Source: JALGWN01 sp964598025 (lineage in GTDB: Bacteria; Arandabacterota; Arandabacteria; Arandabacterales; Arandabacteraceae). Taken from it: DNA of 64,000 bases. The notes beneath the pieces are model-generated. The model made no database searches, was not told the DNA's origin, and worked only from the letters and a program-made list of their open reading frames with translations. The translations under genes were made by a program, and so were the position numbers. Below, piece by piece: positions 53,384-62,713 of the stretch (its first letter is position 1; each line of letters starts with the position of its first letter). The stretch lies in NCBI GenBank assembly GCA_964598025.1, contig CAZRAU010000002.1, forward strand, positions 22,828-86,827. The letters run 5' to 3'.

Positions 53384-54744
53384 CGGGGTGCCTTGATCTG
53401 GGCGAACCGGCGGCCGTGCAGCCGCCGGTTCGCAGCCGGACGTCGGTGGGGTTGGGTATTCAAGTGCCGGACATGCCACGGCAGTCGAGGGCATACGAGT
53501 CCGAGCCTGTTATCTGATGTTGTGCCGTCGAGGTCGCCCGCGATTTCGACGTCGAAGGACACGACGCTATCCATGAAAAGTATCGATTCCACCTTCGGGA
53601 TGTCGATCCCGAGCGAAATCGAGTACCGGCCTCTGTTTAGAAAACCTCCGGGGATCGTGCATCTGCTCACATAGGCTCCGGGCGCGCAGTCTGCCTCGGC
53701 CCGGCACGCGCCGTCGCGGTCGGTGGAGCTGAGCACGATCGTGCCGTCGGAGGCCAGGAGTCGGTACCCGACGCGTAAGCCGGGTACGGGCCCGGCCAGC
53801 TCATACTCGATTTCGACAAAGCAATCATGTCGCGTATCGATGGCGCCGCGCCCGGAACCCTCGCAGTCCTTGACGCGGACAGCGCGGAGGATGAAGCTGC
53901 CGTTTCCCGGGGCCTCGGCTGGGTCGGTCACGGCGTATTCGGCGCTCATGCCGCCTTTGGACGAGAGATACCTGGTGATCACCTCTCCGGTCTCGCCGGA
54001 CATCTCGAGGCGGCCGTCGTCGAGCCATATAGACCGAGTGCAGAGCTTGGCCACCGCACCCATGTTGTGGCTGACAAATACCACGGTTCGGCCTTCCCTG
54101 GCGACGTCGCCCATCTTCCCCAGGCACTTCCTCTGGAACACGGCGTCACCGACTGCAAGCACCTCGTCCACAAGCAGGATCTCCGGCTCCAGGTGGGCGG
54201 CCACGGCGAATCCGAGCCTCACCCACATGCCGCTGGAGTATCGCTTAACCGGTGTGTCCACGAATCTCTCAATGCCGGCGAAGCCGACGATCCGGTCGAA
54301 TTTGCTCCGCACGTCGTTGCGGCTCATTCCAAGGATGGTGCCGCTGAGATATATGTTCTCCCGCCCGGTCAGCTCCGGATGAAAGCCCGTGCCGACTTCG
54401 AGGAGGCTGCCGACACGGCCCCTTATGGTAGCCCTGCCTTCGGTCGGCTCCGTGATTCTGGAGAGCACCTTCAGCAACGTGCTCTTGCCGGCACCATTGC
54501 TCCCTATGAGTCCCAGGGTCTCGCCCTCTTCTACGCCGAATGAGACCTCCCGGAGCGCCCAGACGTCCACGGACGGGGGGACCCCGTCCACCCGCGCCGG
54601 TTTCCTCAGGAGCCGGAGGGGCGCCCTCATGGCCGTCGCGACCCTCTCGCGCAACGCCCCGTATTGGTACATTCCGCTTCCGACATACTGGCCGAGCCGG
54701 TAACGCTTGCCGATGTTTGCGGCTTCTATTGCCAATGGTTTCAT
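53377..54744 (-). CDS. ABC transporter ATPase with carbohydrate-recognition tail (Wzt-like)
   Basis: Protein of 455 residues. Walker A GSNGAGKSTLLKVL, signature YSSGMWVRLGFA, Walker B EILLVDEVLAVGD and the switch His in SHNMG are intact. The C-terminal 170 residues form a beta-rich domain like the Wzt chain-end-binding domain, which recognises capped O-antigen before export. It pairs with the permease at 55866. The operon order permease-sulfotransferase-ATPase suggests that the sulfotransferase may modify the exported chain. Confidence 0.9.
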   Translation of the reverse strand: MKPLAIEAANIGKRYRLGQYVGSGMYQYGALRERVATAMRAPLRLLRKPARVDGVPPSVDVWALREVSFGVEEGETLGLIGSNGAGKSTLLKVLSRITEPTEGRATIRGRVGSLLEVGTGFHPELTGRENIYLSGTILGMSRNDVRSKFDRIVGFAGIERFVDTPVKRYSSGMWVRLGFAVAAHLEPEILLVDEVLAVGDAVFQRKCLGKMGDVAREGRTVVFVSHNMGAVAKLCTRSIWLDDGRLEMSGETGEVITRYLSSKGGMSAEYAVTDPAEAPGNGSFILRAVRVKDCEGSGRGAIDTRHDCFVEIEYELAGPVPGLRVGYRLLASDGTIVLSSTDRDGACRAEADCAPGAYVSRCTIPGGFLNRGRYSISLGIDIPKVESILFMDSVVSFDVEIAGDLDGTTSDNRLGLVCPRLPWHVRHLNTQPHRRPAANRRLHGRRFAQIKAPRC

Positions 54745-54842
54745 GATCCGTATTCCCGGTTACTGATTGTGGTGCTCAAGACCAGAGTCTCCTCACCGGT
54801 TGAGTCTCCGGATCGCCGGTGTCCGAATAGATGGAGGAACCG

Positions 54843-55685
54843 TCAGTCTGAATACCCCAGTCGCTCCAGGAGATCACCGGTGATCTCCCTGAAGTAGGCG
54901 GTCACCGCCCGGTCGAAGTGGTTATGCCAATCACCTGCCGTGCCCATCCTGTAGTGGGACGCCGGGTCGGATTGACCGACGCTCCGCCCCCCCGAGTTGA
55001 CCTCGAAGGTGTGTGCGCGGTACAATACGTCGAACTCGTCTGCGGGCATCCTCACATCCAGAAACTCGAGAATGCCGTGCAGGAATGCCGACTGATCTGC
55101 TGCCAGGTCCTCATATCGGAAGAGTTTCACGCGGGCTCCGGCCGCGTTCATCCATGACAACTGGGCATGGAAGAGCCCCCGGTCCCACAAGGTGTCAATG
55201 CCGTACCTGAGCCCCGCATGGAGATCAAGGCATGCAAGGTCTTTTCGGAACTTCGGGATCAGACCGGTCGGTCGATGAGAATACCTGGCCGAGAAATACC
55301 ATGAAGTCACTATGTCACGAGGGTCCCTCAACACGAAGAATGCCTTGTAGGCGTTCGGTTTAGGGAGATTCACAAAGGTCGAGTAGTCTATGTACAGGTT
55401 CGTGCCTATGGTCTTCCCGGGGAGGGGTTCGTCTATCCGGGCATCCTGGACGCGCTCCGGATCCTGAGTGAAAGGCAATGGCCGAAGCCCCGAGTAACAA
55501 TAGAACAGCGGATCTGAGAATACATCCTTCAGCATCCGGCTGGCCGTCCGCTGGGTACAACAGTGGTACGCGTTGTCATAGGAAACGTGGTGCACGACCC
55601 TGGGGGATCCGTATGTCTCCCTGATGCGACGTGGTACCAGGTCCGTGACACGCTTTTTCAGGCGCTCGAGGGTCAAAGGTCCCAC
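54843..55685 (-). CDS. PAPS-dependent sulfotransferase
   Basis: Protein of 280 residues. The 5'-phosphosulfate loop CCTQRTASRML, the 3'-phosphate motif FVLRDPRDIVTSWYFS and the C-terminal MGTAGDWHNHF match the cytosolic sulfotransferase fold (Sulfotransfer_1). It likely sulfates a sugar of the polysaccharide. It sits between the ABC permease and ATPase genes. The start is GTG 55685; no strong ribosome site is visible. Confidence 0.87.
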   Translation of the reverse strand: MGPLTLERLKKRVTDLVPRRIRETYGSPRVVHHVSYDNAYHCCTQRTASRMLKDVFSDPLFYCYSGLRPLPFTQDPERVQDARIDEPLPGKTIGTNLYIDYSTFVNLPKPNAYKAFFVLRDPRDIVTSWYFSARYSHRPTGLIPKFRKDLACLDLHAGLRYGIDTLWDRGLFHAQLSWMNAAGARVKLFRYEDLAADQSAFLHGILEFLDVRMPADEFDVLYRAHTFEVNSGGRSVGQSDPASHYRMGTAGDWHNHFDRAVTAYFREITGDLLERLGYSD

Positions 55686-55865
55686 AGCGCCCCCCCGAAA
55701 ACCGGGACTCCAGGCTGCCCAAGAACACCCATCTGCTTCATTATGCTCGACTCCCGGCCCTGCGGCGTACGCTGAAGTACGCCTCGCTCCCTGAGCCTTC
55801 GCAAGCCTCGCATCTGGCTGTTCTTGACCAGCCTGATACAGCCCGCTTTTTCAACAGCCCCACTC
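55686..55865. repeat. Intergenic repeat-like element with hairpin
   Basis: This 180-base spacer inside the operon contains an inverted repeat GGCGTAC-gctgaa-GTACGCC (55764-55783) and a T-run in GCTTTTTCAACAGCC (about 55848-55862). The layout resembles interspersed intergenic repeats seen in several high-GC bacterial genomes; that is recollection, not a search. No gene is present. Confidence 0.4.
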
Positions 55866-56711
55866 CTACACTATGTCGGCGAACCATCGCTCCATCCTCC
55901 TGAAGTAAACCAGTCCACACGCGAACAAGACGGCGGCGGCCAGAGTAGACACGCCCAGCTCGGTCCATCTGAAGGGAGTGCCCAGGATGGCGGAGCGGTA
56001 GCCGCCGACGATGCCGGCCATCGGGTTTACATGCGCCACCCACTTCCACGGACCGTTGAGAATTCCGACCGGATATATTACCGGAGTCAGAAACATCCAG
56101 ATCTGTATAAGGAAGGGAAGCACGTAGCGGAAATCCCTGTATGCCACATTCAGCGCACTGATGAGCATTCCGACGCCGAGCGCGGCAATGACCACGGCCA
56201 TCACCAGGGGCACCACCATCAGTACGTTCAGGGTCGGCACGATGCCGTAGAAGATCATCAAGACGATGAGGATCCCGAACGATACCGCGAAATCGACGAG
56301 GCAAGCCCCGACTGCGGCTATGGGGATGATGATTCTTGAAAAGTAGACCTTTCTTATCAGGTTGGCACTCCCCACCACGCTTTCGCCGCTTCTGGTGACG
56401 GCGCCGGCGAAGAACTCCCATGGCAGGAGCCCCGCATAGACAAACACCGGGTACGGGAAACCCTCCGAGCCGATCTTCGCCAGGCGTCCGAAGACCAGGC
56501 TGAAAACCAGCATCTTGGTCGCAGGCTGAAGCACGGCCCACAAGAAGCCGATGGCGGTCTGTTTGTATCGCACCTTGACATCGCGCCACGTCAGGAAATA
56601 GAGCAGCTCGCGGTACTGCCAGATCTCGCGCAGCCGCAGCGAGAGCCAACCGCGCGACGGCTCGACCACAGTGACCGGAGTTGCCTCGCAGGCCTGGCCC
56701 ACGTGATTCAT
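55866..56711 (-). CDS. ABC-2 type polysaccharide export permease (Wzm-like)
   Basis: Protein of 281 residues with six predicted helices. LTWRDVKVRYKQTAIGFLWAVLQP at the front is a signature of O-antigen and teichoic-acid ABC permeases, and the middle has NLIRKVYFSRIIIP. It should form the inner-membrane channel with the Wzt-like ATPase. ATG 56711 overlaps the stop of the asparagine synthetase gene as ATGA. Confidence 0.92.
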   Translation of the reverse strand: MNHVGQACEATPVTVVEPSRGWLSLRLREIWQYRELLYFLTWRDVKVRYKQTAIGFLWAVLQPATKMLVFSLVFGRLAKIGSEGFPYPVFVYAGLLPWEFFAGAVTRSGESVVGSANLIRKVYFSRIIIPIAAVGACLVDFAVSFGILIVLMIFYGIVPTLNVLMVVPLVMAVVIAALGVGMLISALNVAYRDFRYVLPFLIQIWMFLTPVIYPVGILNGPWKWVAHVNPMAGIVGGYRSAILGTPFRWTELGVSTLAAAVLFACGLVYFRRMERWFADIV

Positions 56712-58585
56712 AGAGCGTCCTTCAGCCAGTGGTTCAGGACGACCAGACTCCAGACCCGTGACCAATGCACTCCGCCTTCTCCAAAACCGCGCAGGAGCGA
56801 TCGAACATAAGGCTTGTTAAGATGCGGACTCTCGAGGATGGGCTCAGTGAACTCTCTCAGGCTCTTCCTGAGCCATGTATCGAACGGGAACACGAAGCCC
56901 TGCTTTCGCCGGTGGACTACCTCGCGCGGCAACCCGTTTTCCAGGGCCTTCGCCAGGAGGGGTTTCGGCCCCGCGCCGCCGACCTTATGACGGTCGGGGA
57001 TGCGCGCAAGCAGTTCCACCAGGACATGGTCGACGAAGGGCGACCGAACCTCCAGGGAGTGCGCCATACTGAAGGCGTCCGTGTCCCTCAGGAGCTGATT
57101 CGCCATATAGCGGGTGGTCTCCAGGAACCCGACCTGGCCCTGTATGGTCTTGTGGGGCAGGCCTTCCGGAGCCGCGGTTCCAATATGTCCTGTCGCCTCG
57201 CGAGCAAAGGCCGGGTCCAGCAAACCTCTGATCTGGTCTACCGTGAATATCTGCCTGTAGGACCTGTAGATGTCCGGGACGGATCCGCCCCCGGAAAGGA
57301 TGGAAGCCAGCTTGGCGGTTCGCGACCGCCCGCGGGTATTGAGAAGTCTGCCGGCCAGGAGTCTGCCCATAGGTAGACACGAAACGGCGCGGTGCAATCT
57401 GTGGAGGTAGGGTATCCACCTGAACGATGGATATCCCCAGAAGATCTCGTCGCCACCAAGGCCCGACAGCGCCACCTTCAGCCCCGCACGGGCTGCCGCG
57501 AGCGCAACGAAGTAGGTGTTGACACCGTCAACGGTCGGCTGGTCCGCGACATCGAGTATTCGCTCCATGTGATCCCGGAGATCGGCGCCGCTCACGGTGA
57601 CCTCAACATGGTCTGTGGCGTAGGTGTCGGCGACTCGCCTGGCGAAGCCGCTCTCGTCATAGGCTGTGCCCGGGAAGCCGACGGATACGGTTCTTATAGG
57701 GTGGTGGTCCAACTGCCTCATGACAGCCACGATGGAACTCGAGTCGATGCCGCCGCTCAGGAAGACACCAATCGGGACATCGCTTATCAGGTGACATTTC
57801 ACGGTGTCCAATAGACATGAATGAACGCGGTCGATAGCCTCGGATTCAGTCATGTCCCAGAGAGAGTTCTCGCGACATGCCTTGCTCAGATCGTAGTAGC
57901 GGTGCTCCGCCGGACCACTCTGGTCCACAACCAGGTAGTGGCCGGGTTTGAGGGCGGAGATCCCGCGGTAAACGGTGCCGGGAGGCGGCACATGGCCGAA
58001 GTGCAGGTAAGAGCCGACCGCCGGGGGGTCGATTTCCGGTTCGACCATCCCGGACGCAAGGATGGCCCGGATCTCCGATGCGAAGACGAAACCGGCGCTG
58101 GAATGAGCATAGTAGAGCGGTTTCTGGCCGAACCGGTCGCGGGCCAGCAAGAGACGCCGGCGCGGCGGTGCGGTGCCCCGGCAGTCATAGACAGCGAAAC
58201 TGAACATGCCTCGAAGGCGGGTCAGCAAACCCTCGATGCCCCACTGCTCGTAACCATGGATAAGCACCTCGGTGTCCGTGTTGCTCTTGAAGACATGGCC
58301 GCATGCTTGAAGCTCGGGGCGGAGGTCGGGAAAGTTGTATATCTCACCGTTGTAGGTTGTCCAGATCCGCCCGGTCTCGTTGGGCATGGGCTGGTGGCCG
58401 GCGGCCGATGGATCTATGATTGACAGCCTCGTATGTCCCAGGCCGACGGGTCCGTGGCCGGATGTGAACACACCGGAATCATCGGGGCCGCGCCGGTCCA
58501 TGACGGCCGTCATCCGCCCGAGCGCTGCCGTAATGGCCCCCGCGGCGACTTCGCCGTTCCGGTATATTCCGGCTACTCCACACAT
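56708..58585 (-). CDS. asnB: Glutamine-dependent asparagine synthetase-like amidotransferase
   Basis: Protein of 625 residues. Cys2 of MCGVAGIYR is the glutaminase nucleophile, and RRGPDDSG, YNGEIYNF and the PP-loop LSGGIDSSSIVA are intact. Such AsnB paralogues are frequent in O-antigen and exopolysaccharide loci, where they may amidate uronic acids instead of aspartate; the context favours that here. The start is at ATG 58585. Confidence 0.9.
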   Translation of the reverse strand: MCGVAGIYRNGEVAAGAITAALGRMTAVMDRRGPDDSGVFTSGHGPVGLGHTRLSIIDPSAAGHQPMPNETGRIWTTYNGEIYNFPDLRPELQACGHVFKSNTDTEVLIHGYEQWGIEGLLTRLRGMFSFAVYDCRGTAPPRRRLLLARDRFGQKPLYYAHSSAGFVFASEIRAILASGMVEPEIDPPAVGSYLHFGHVPPPGTVYRGISALKPGHYLVVDQSGPAEHRYYDLSKACRENSLWDMTESEAIDRVHSCLLDTVKCHLISDVPIGVFLSGGIDSSSIVAVMRQLDHHPIRTVSVGFPGTAYDESGFARRVADTYATDHVEVTVSGADLRDHMERILDVADQPTVDGVNTYFVALAAARAGLKVALSGLGGDEIFWGYPSFRWIPYLHRLHRAVSCLPMGRLLAGRLLNTRGRSRTAKLASILSGGGSVPDIYRSYRQIFTVDQIRGLLDPAFAREATGHIGTAAPEGLPHKTIQGQVGFLETTRYMANQLLRDTDAFSMAHSLEVRSPFVDHVLVELLARIPDRHKVGGAGPKPLLAKALENGLPREVVHRRKQGFVFPFDTWLRKSLREFTEPILESPHLNKPYVRSLLRGFGEGGVHWSRVWSLVVLNHWLKDAL

Positions 58586-58690
58586 GTTCGCGTCTGTGGC
58601 ATTTCCGTGGTGGTATTGTCCGGCATGGCCGGCGGGACCGGGATGGCCGCGGGTTTCCGGCCCTGCCGGTGGCGGGTGAGGTCCCGGTTC

Positions 58691-59293
58691 CTAAAACCTG
58701 TCAACTTCCTCATCCGAGAGGTGCACGGCTACGGAGCGGCCAAGCAGTTCCACCGATATCACCAGTTTCCGCTTGTTCGGCCGGGTCGCCAGTATATGGC
58801 CGATCGCGCCTTTGAGTGGGCCGGAGACCACGATGACCTCATCGCCCTCCTCGAAATACGGATGCGGCTCGAGCACCCGGTCCGACGACAGCAGGATTAT
58901 CAGGCTCTGCATCTCGCTTGGTGCGACCTGCTCGGGGCCGTTCCCGTTGCCCAGAATTCTTGCGAGTCCGGGGGTTTCAAGCATCCGGGCGAAGCGCTGC
59001 GGGAACGGTTCGGTCTGGACGAAGAGATATCCCGGGAAGAGAGGTACATCGATGACCTTTCTGCGGTCTTTGCGCCTGCTCCAGGTCTTGTGTTTGGGGA
59101 AGACCACGGTGAAGGATCTCTGCGCCAGATGCCCGGCTACCCGCGCCTCATGATGACACCTGGTATAAACGACGTACCAGGGAAGACCGGGTGAGATGTC
59201 CTTCCCGATTATGGTGCCTTGACTCAGAACAAGCCCCTGAGGCCGGACCTCCGAGTTCGATGCACAAGTCTGTTTTTCGGTTACAGGGTACAC
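58691..59293 (-). CDS. NusG/RfaH-like transcription antitermination factor
   Basis: Protein of 200 residues. The NGN domain (about 38-130) has PWYVVYTRCHHEARVA and PLFPGYLFV, and a KOW motif (about 148-175) has EGDEVIVVSGPLKGAIG. It is a specialised NusG paralogue of the RfaH/LoaP/UpxY type. Encoded near the head of a 36-kb operon, it probably lets RNA polymerase read to the distal genes. No ops-type GGCGGTAGCGTG site was found upstream. It starts at GTG 59293. Confidence 0.9.
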   Translation of the reverse strand: MYPVTEKQTCASNSEVRPQGLVLSQGTIIGKDISPGLPWYVVYTRCHHEARVAGHLAQRSFTVVFPKHKTWSRRKDRRKVIDVPLFPGYLFVQTEPFPQRFARMLETPGLARILGNGNGPEQVAPSEMQSLIILLSSDRVLEPHPYFEEGDEVIVVSGPLKGAIGHILATRPNKRKLVISVELLGRSVAVHLSDEEVDRF

Positions 59294-59419
59294 GAATCCC
59301 CCGTCGGTTACAGAACCGTTTTCCGAAACGAGAACCTATGAAGCCGTCATGCCCGGAAGTGAGAACTCCAGGCCGACTATGTTATCGAAACCCGTCCCAA
59401 GACCGCAGGACGGCATCGG

Positions 59420-61624
59420 TCATGCTGCGTGTACGGTTTCGCGTTCCTTGCTCTTCTTGTTCTTGCTGTGCTTCTTGCGTTCCGACTTGTCGTCGCTGTA
59501 ATAAGAGTGGTAGTAATAATAGTTTGTGTAGTATGAGTAGCGTCCGGATACGGGCGTGACCATGTGCATGATGACTCCGAGCACATTGGTTCTGACTCTG
59601 TCCAGGACCTCGCGTGTGCGGCTCAGGGCCGCCTTGTCGGTCTTGCCGGCGCGGGCTATGAGTATGGCGCCATCGAGCTTCGATCCGAGTATGGCCGCGT
59701 CGGTCACGGCAAGCACCGGGGGCGAGTCGAATATACTGAAGTCATAGTCGTTCTTGAACTGTTCGATGAGGGTTTCCATTCGCTTCGAGCCAAGAAGCTC
59801 GGAAGGGTTCGGCGGTATTCCTCCGGCAGGCAGCAAGGTCAGGTTCTCGACGTCGGTAGTCGCCACGGCTTCATCGAGTCCGATCCTGCCCATCAGGAGA
59901 TCGGTGAGACCTTCCTCCCTGAGGACGCCGAATACCTTTCTTAAAACCGGTTTGCGGAAGTCCGAATCGACCAGCAGGGTCTTCAGGCCCATCTGGGCCA
60001 TCGTGACGGCCAGATTGGCCGCAATGGTGGATTTACCCTCACCCGGTATCGGTGACGATATCAGCAGTGTCCGGATGGGCTTGTCCGGGCTCATATATTG
60101 CAGATTCGTCCTTATCGTACGGTAGGACTCGGCCAGCGGCGACCGGGCCGGGTGCTGCGTTATCATGTGTGCTGCAATCCCTGAGGCCCGGTCATGCTTA
60201 CGGGAATTCGCCTTGACCTTCGGGATGCTCCCTATGATGGTCAGGTTGCCGGTCCTATCCACATCCATGGGTGTCTTTACTGACGTATCGGCGTAGTCAA
60301 TGGCAAAAGCGCCGCCGAGACCGAGGACCAGCCCCACCACGGCTCCGAATATAAGATTGCGAGCCTTCCTTGGCGCAATGGGTGCCGTGGGGAGCTGCGC
60401 CCTGTCGACGATGCTGACATTCGACATCTTGCCGGCCTCGGCAATCTTGACCTCTTCATGTTTCTGCACGAGCATATGGTAGGTATTGGCGTTGAGTTCT
60501 CTCTCTCTTTCCAACCTGGCAAGATCGAGCTCGGTCTCCGGAAGCGATTCCAACCTCCGGGCATATGTCTTGCGAACCGAGGAGAGGGCGTCTCGCCTGG
60601 CTTCGAGTGCCACCATCTCAGCCTCCAGACCGATAATGTTATCGAAGAGCTCCCTGGCCGATGACAGGGGGTCGAGCGACGGGATTCTCTGAGTTCCGAT
60701 TTCGCGGCTCTCCTTGACCAGGTTCGCTTTGGCCTCGTCTATGCCGGCCTTGAGGTCGAGCATCTTGGGATGGTCGCCCGGCAGGCCCTGCACGAGATAC
60801 ATTGAGTAGGCGGTCTCGAGATTGACGATCTGCTTGCGCAGCTCGAGCAGGTATGGACTCGACACTTTTGCGATATCCTCCGGCAGATTCTTCTGCTGCT
60901 CGGCGAGGTGCGCGCGCAGGTAGTCGAGACGGCTTGTTGATGTGTTTATATCCGTCTGGGCTTCACTATACATCTTGTCGAACTCGGCGAGTTTTTCCGT
61001 GACGGCCCTGGCCTCTTCGGATAACGCTACGAACTTATTGGCCTCCTTGAACTCTTTCAGCTGCTCTTCCGCCTCCTGCAACCTATCGAGAATCAGTGGA
61101 ATCTGTTCCTCCAGGAAGTGCCTCTGTTCGGTGTATTCGCCCCGAAGCAGAGAAATCTGCTGCTCGATGAAGACATCCACGGCGGCATTGCTGATAAGGG
61201 CGGCCTCCTCGGCCGTCGATGCCCGTGCGGTCACGCTGATCATATCGGTGCCGCGGACGGGTGTTGCGGATATGCTCCGGGCCACGTCGTCAACGAGTGA
61301 TGAAGCTGCGGGTCTGGAAGGATGGCTGCGGTGGTCCGCCAGCCTTTCGGCGGTCTTCTCGGCGACCGTCCTGCTCCGTATCACCTGGCAGTAGTTCTGA
61401 AGCAGGTTGGATCCTGTCGGCCGGTAACCGAGTTGCAGGACGGCGCTGCTTCTCGCGCCGGGATCGACCATCAGCGTCGTGCTCGCTTCATACACATTGG
61501 GAGATGTGAAGGTGAAGTAGGCCGTTGCGGCGAGAACGCCTATGAAGGCAAGGACTATGATCCACCTTCTCTCATGGATCACGAACAGGTAGTCATGATG
61601 GGTTTCTTCGATCTCGTTTGTCAT
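59420..61624 (-). CDS. Polysaccharide copolymerase/BY-type tyrosine autokinase (Wzc-like)
   Basis: Protein of 734 residues. The Wzz domain is flanked by helices at about 21-40 and 424-445 with a long periplasmic coiled coil between. The cytoplasmic kinase has Walker A SSPIPGEGKST (about 523-533), A' LLVDSDFRKP and Walker B FSIFDSPPVL. The C-terminal tail has nine Tyr in fifteen residues (about 695-710) and then a Lys-rich end, the autophosphorylation cluster of BY-kinases. It should control chain length and export of the polymer. It lies 90 bases after the SLBB gene. Confidence 0.93.
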   Translation of the reverse strand: MTNEIEETHHDYLFVIHERRWIIVLAFIGVLAATAYFTFTSPNVYEASTTLMVDPGARSSAVLQLGYRPTGSNLLQNYCQVIRSRTVAEKTAERLADHRSHPSRPAASSLVDDVARSISATPVRGTDMISVTARASTAEEAALISNAAVDVFIEQQISLLRGEYTEQRHFLEEQIPLILDRLQEAEEQLKEFKEANKFVALSEEARAVTEKLAEFDKMYSEAQTDINTSTSRLDYLRAHLAEQQKNLPEDIAKVSSPYLLELRKQIVNLETAYSMYLVQGLPGDHPKMLDLKAGIDEAKANLVKESREIGTQRIPSLDPLSSARELFDNIIGLEAEMVALEARRDALSSVRKTYARRLESLPETELDLARLERERELNANTYHMLVQKHEEVKIAEAGKMSNVSIVDRAQLPTAPIAPRKARNLIFGAVVGLVLGLGGAFAIDYADTSVKTPMDVDRTGNLTIIGSIPKVKANSRKHDRASGIAAHMITQHPARSPLAESYRTIRTNLQYMSPDKPIRTLLISSPIPGEGKSTIAANLAVTMAQMGLKTLLVDSDFRKPVLRKVFGVLREEGLTDLLMGRIGLDEAVATTDVENLTLLPAGGIPPNPSELLGSKRMETLIEQFKNDYDFSIFDSPPVLAVTDAAILGSKLDGAILIARAGKTDKAALSRTREVLDRVRTNVLGVIMHMVTPVSGRYSYYTNYYYYHSYYSDDKSERKKHSKNKKSKERETVHAA

Positions 61625-61714
61625 GATGTCTCCTCATCTCTTGAGGTTCTATGCTTATTCGGTTGGCGCCGGCCGGACCGCATATGGGCCCGGTCCCACC
61701 CGGCAGGTCGTCGA

Positions 61715-62203
61715 TCAGTTGCCATGAATGAAGAACAGATAATAGACGTTTGCAACAATCGCCAGCTGGGAGACGAAGCTCACCATCCTGGACAGCGCAT
61801 GGGCCTTGCTGCCGGGTATGATAACGGTATCTCCAGGGTGAAGCACCGGCACCGGGCCCGCGTTGGCGGTTTGCATGTAATCAAGCACATTGACCTTGAG
61901 GATTTCAGCCCCGGGGTTGCTGCGGACCACCTTGACGCTCTTCAGATTAGCATGCTGTCCCGGACCACCGGCAAGGGATATCACGCCGATGAGGTCGGTG
62001 GTCCTCGGAACCGAGTACATTCCGGGCTTGAGAACATGGCCCCAGATGTAGACGTTGATTTGGAGCTCCCAGTCCTTGCCGGTATACACGTAATACTGAG
62101 CACCGCCCGATGTACGGTCGGAATATTCTGTTTCCTGTGCGTACACGCCGGCGGCCAGTACAAACAGGAGCACAAATGCGATTGAGTTGATGGTCGTGCG
62201 CAT
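61715..62203 (-). CDS. Exported SLBB-domain protein, short Wza-like
   Basis: Protein of 162 residues. A signal peptide (about 1-22, ending LAAGVYA) is followed by one SLBB domain (VYIWGHVLKPGMY, LAGGPGQHANLKSV) and the LHPGDTVIIPG motif. The N-terminal Poly_export domain and the C-terminal amphipathic helix of Wza are absent; instead a hydrophobic segment ends the protein. It cannot form a Wza-type channel alone and may be an accessory to an outer-membrane exporter elsewhere. First recognisable gene of the polysaccharide operon. Confidence 0.85.
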   Translation of the reverse strand: MRTTINSIAFVLLFVLAAGVYAQETEYSDRTSGGAQYYVYTGKDWELQINVYIWGHVLKPGMYSVPRTTDLIGVISLAGGPGQHANLKSVKVVRSNPGAEILKVNVLDYMQTANAGPVPVLHPGDTVIIPGSKAHALSRMVSFVSQLAIVANVYYLFFIHGN

Positions 62204-62246
62204 GGCTTTCCTTCCTCGGCCGAGTCTTCTTGCTGCTCGTCATTGT

Positions 62247-62540
62247 CTATGGGTTTGTTGACAGGCCGGTTACGCGAACTGCCGCAATTTCCCTGATGGG
62301 TTCAGCTTGCCTGTTGTCGGACCCGGGCCGCCGGGTAGGGCAGCACTCTCCGCGCACGCCGTCGTTCGCGGGACGGGCCTTGCCTGGATGGAATGCGCCG
62401 ATCGACTTCACCGGGACCGAAATCGAGCCCACTGACTTCCGGCCGCCGGGCGATGCAATGCGGCGATCCGGGTCGGGCGGGTTATTCCTTGTTGTGGCGA
62501 GCTGATGGTATGCTACGTAACTAGACCCAAATACTGTCAT
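62247..62540 (-). other. Possible 97-residue leader ORF ahead of the polysaccharide operon
   Basis: The frame starts 1 base after a GGAGGTCACC element on the minus strand (62542-62551) and ends 43 bases before the SLBB gene. The product is basic and Pro/Arg-rich, begins MTVFGSSYVAYHQ, and matches no known family. It may be a short regulatory ORF or a lineage-specific protein. Confidence 0.35.
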
Positions 62541-62713
62541 TGGTGACCTCCGTTGATGGGTTTCGACGTGTAATGCGATGGACTTTAGGTGTTTTTCGCT
62601 GTCGTCCTCATGCGAGACACGGGGCGGCCGAAGCGCGCCCCAAGGCCCGGCCCCACTGCCCCAGCGGCCCCTCATGGGCGGAGCAGTGCCTCAATCGGCA
62701 AGCAAACCTCTCC

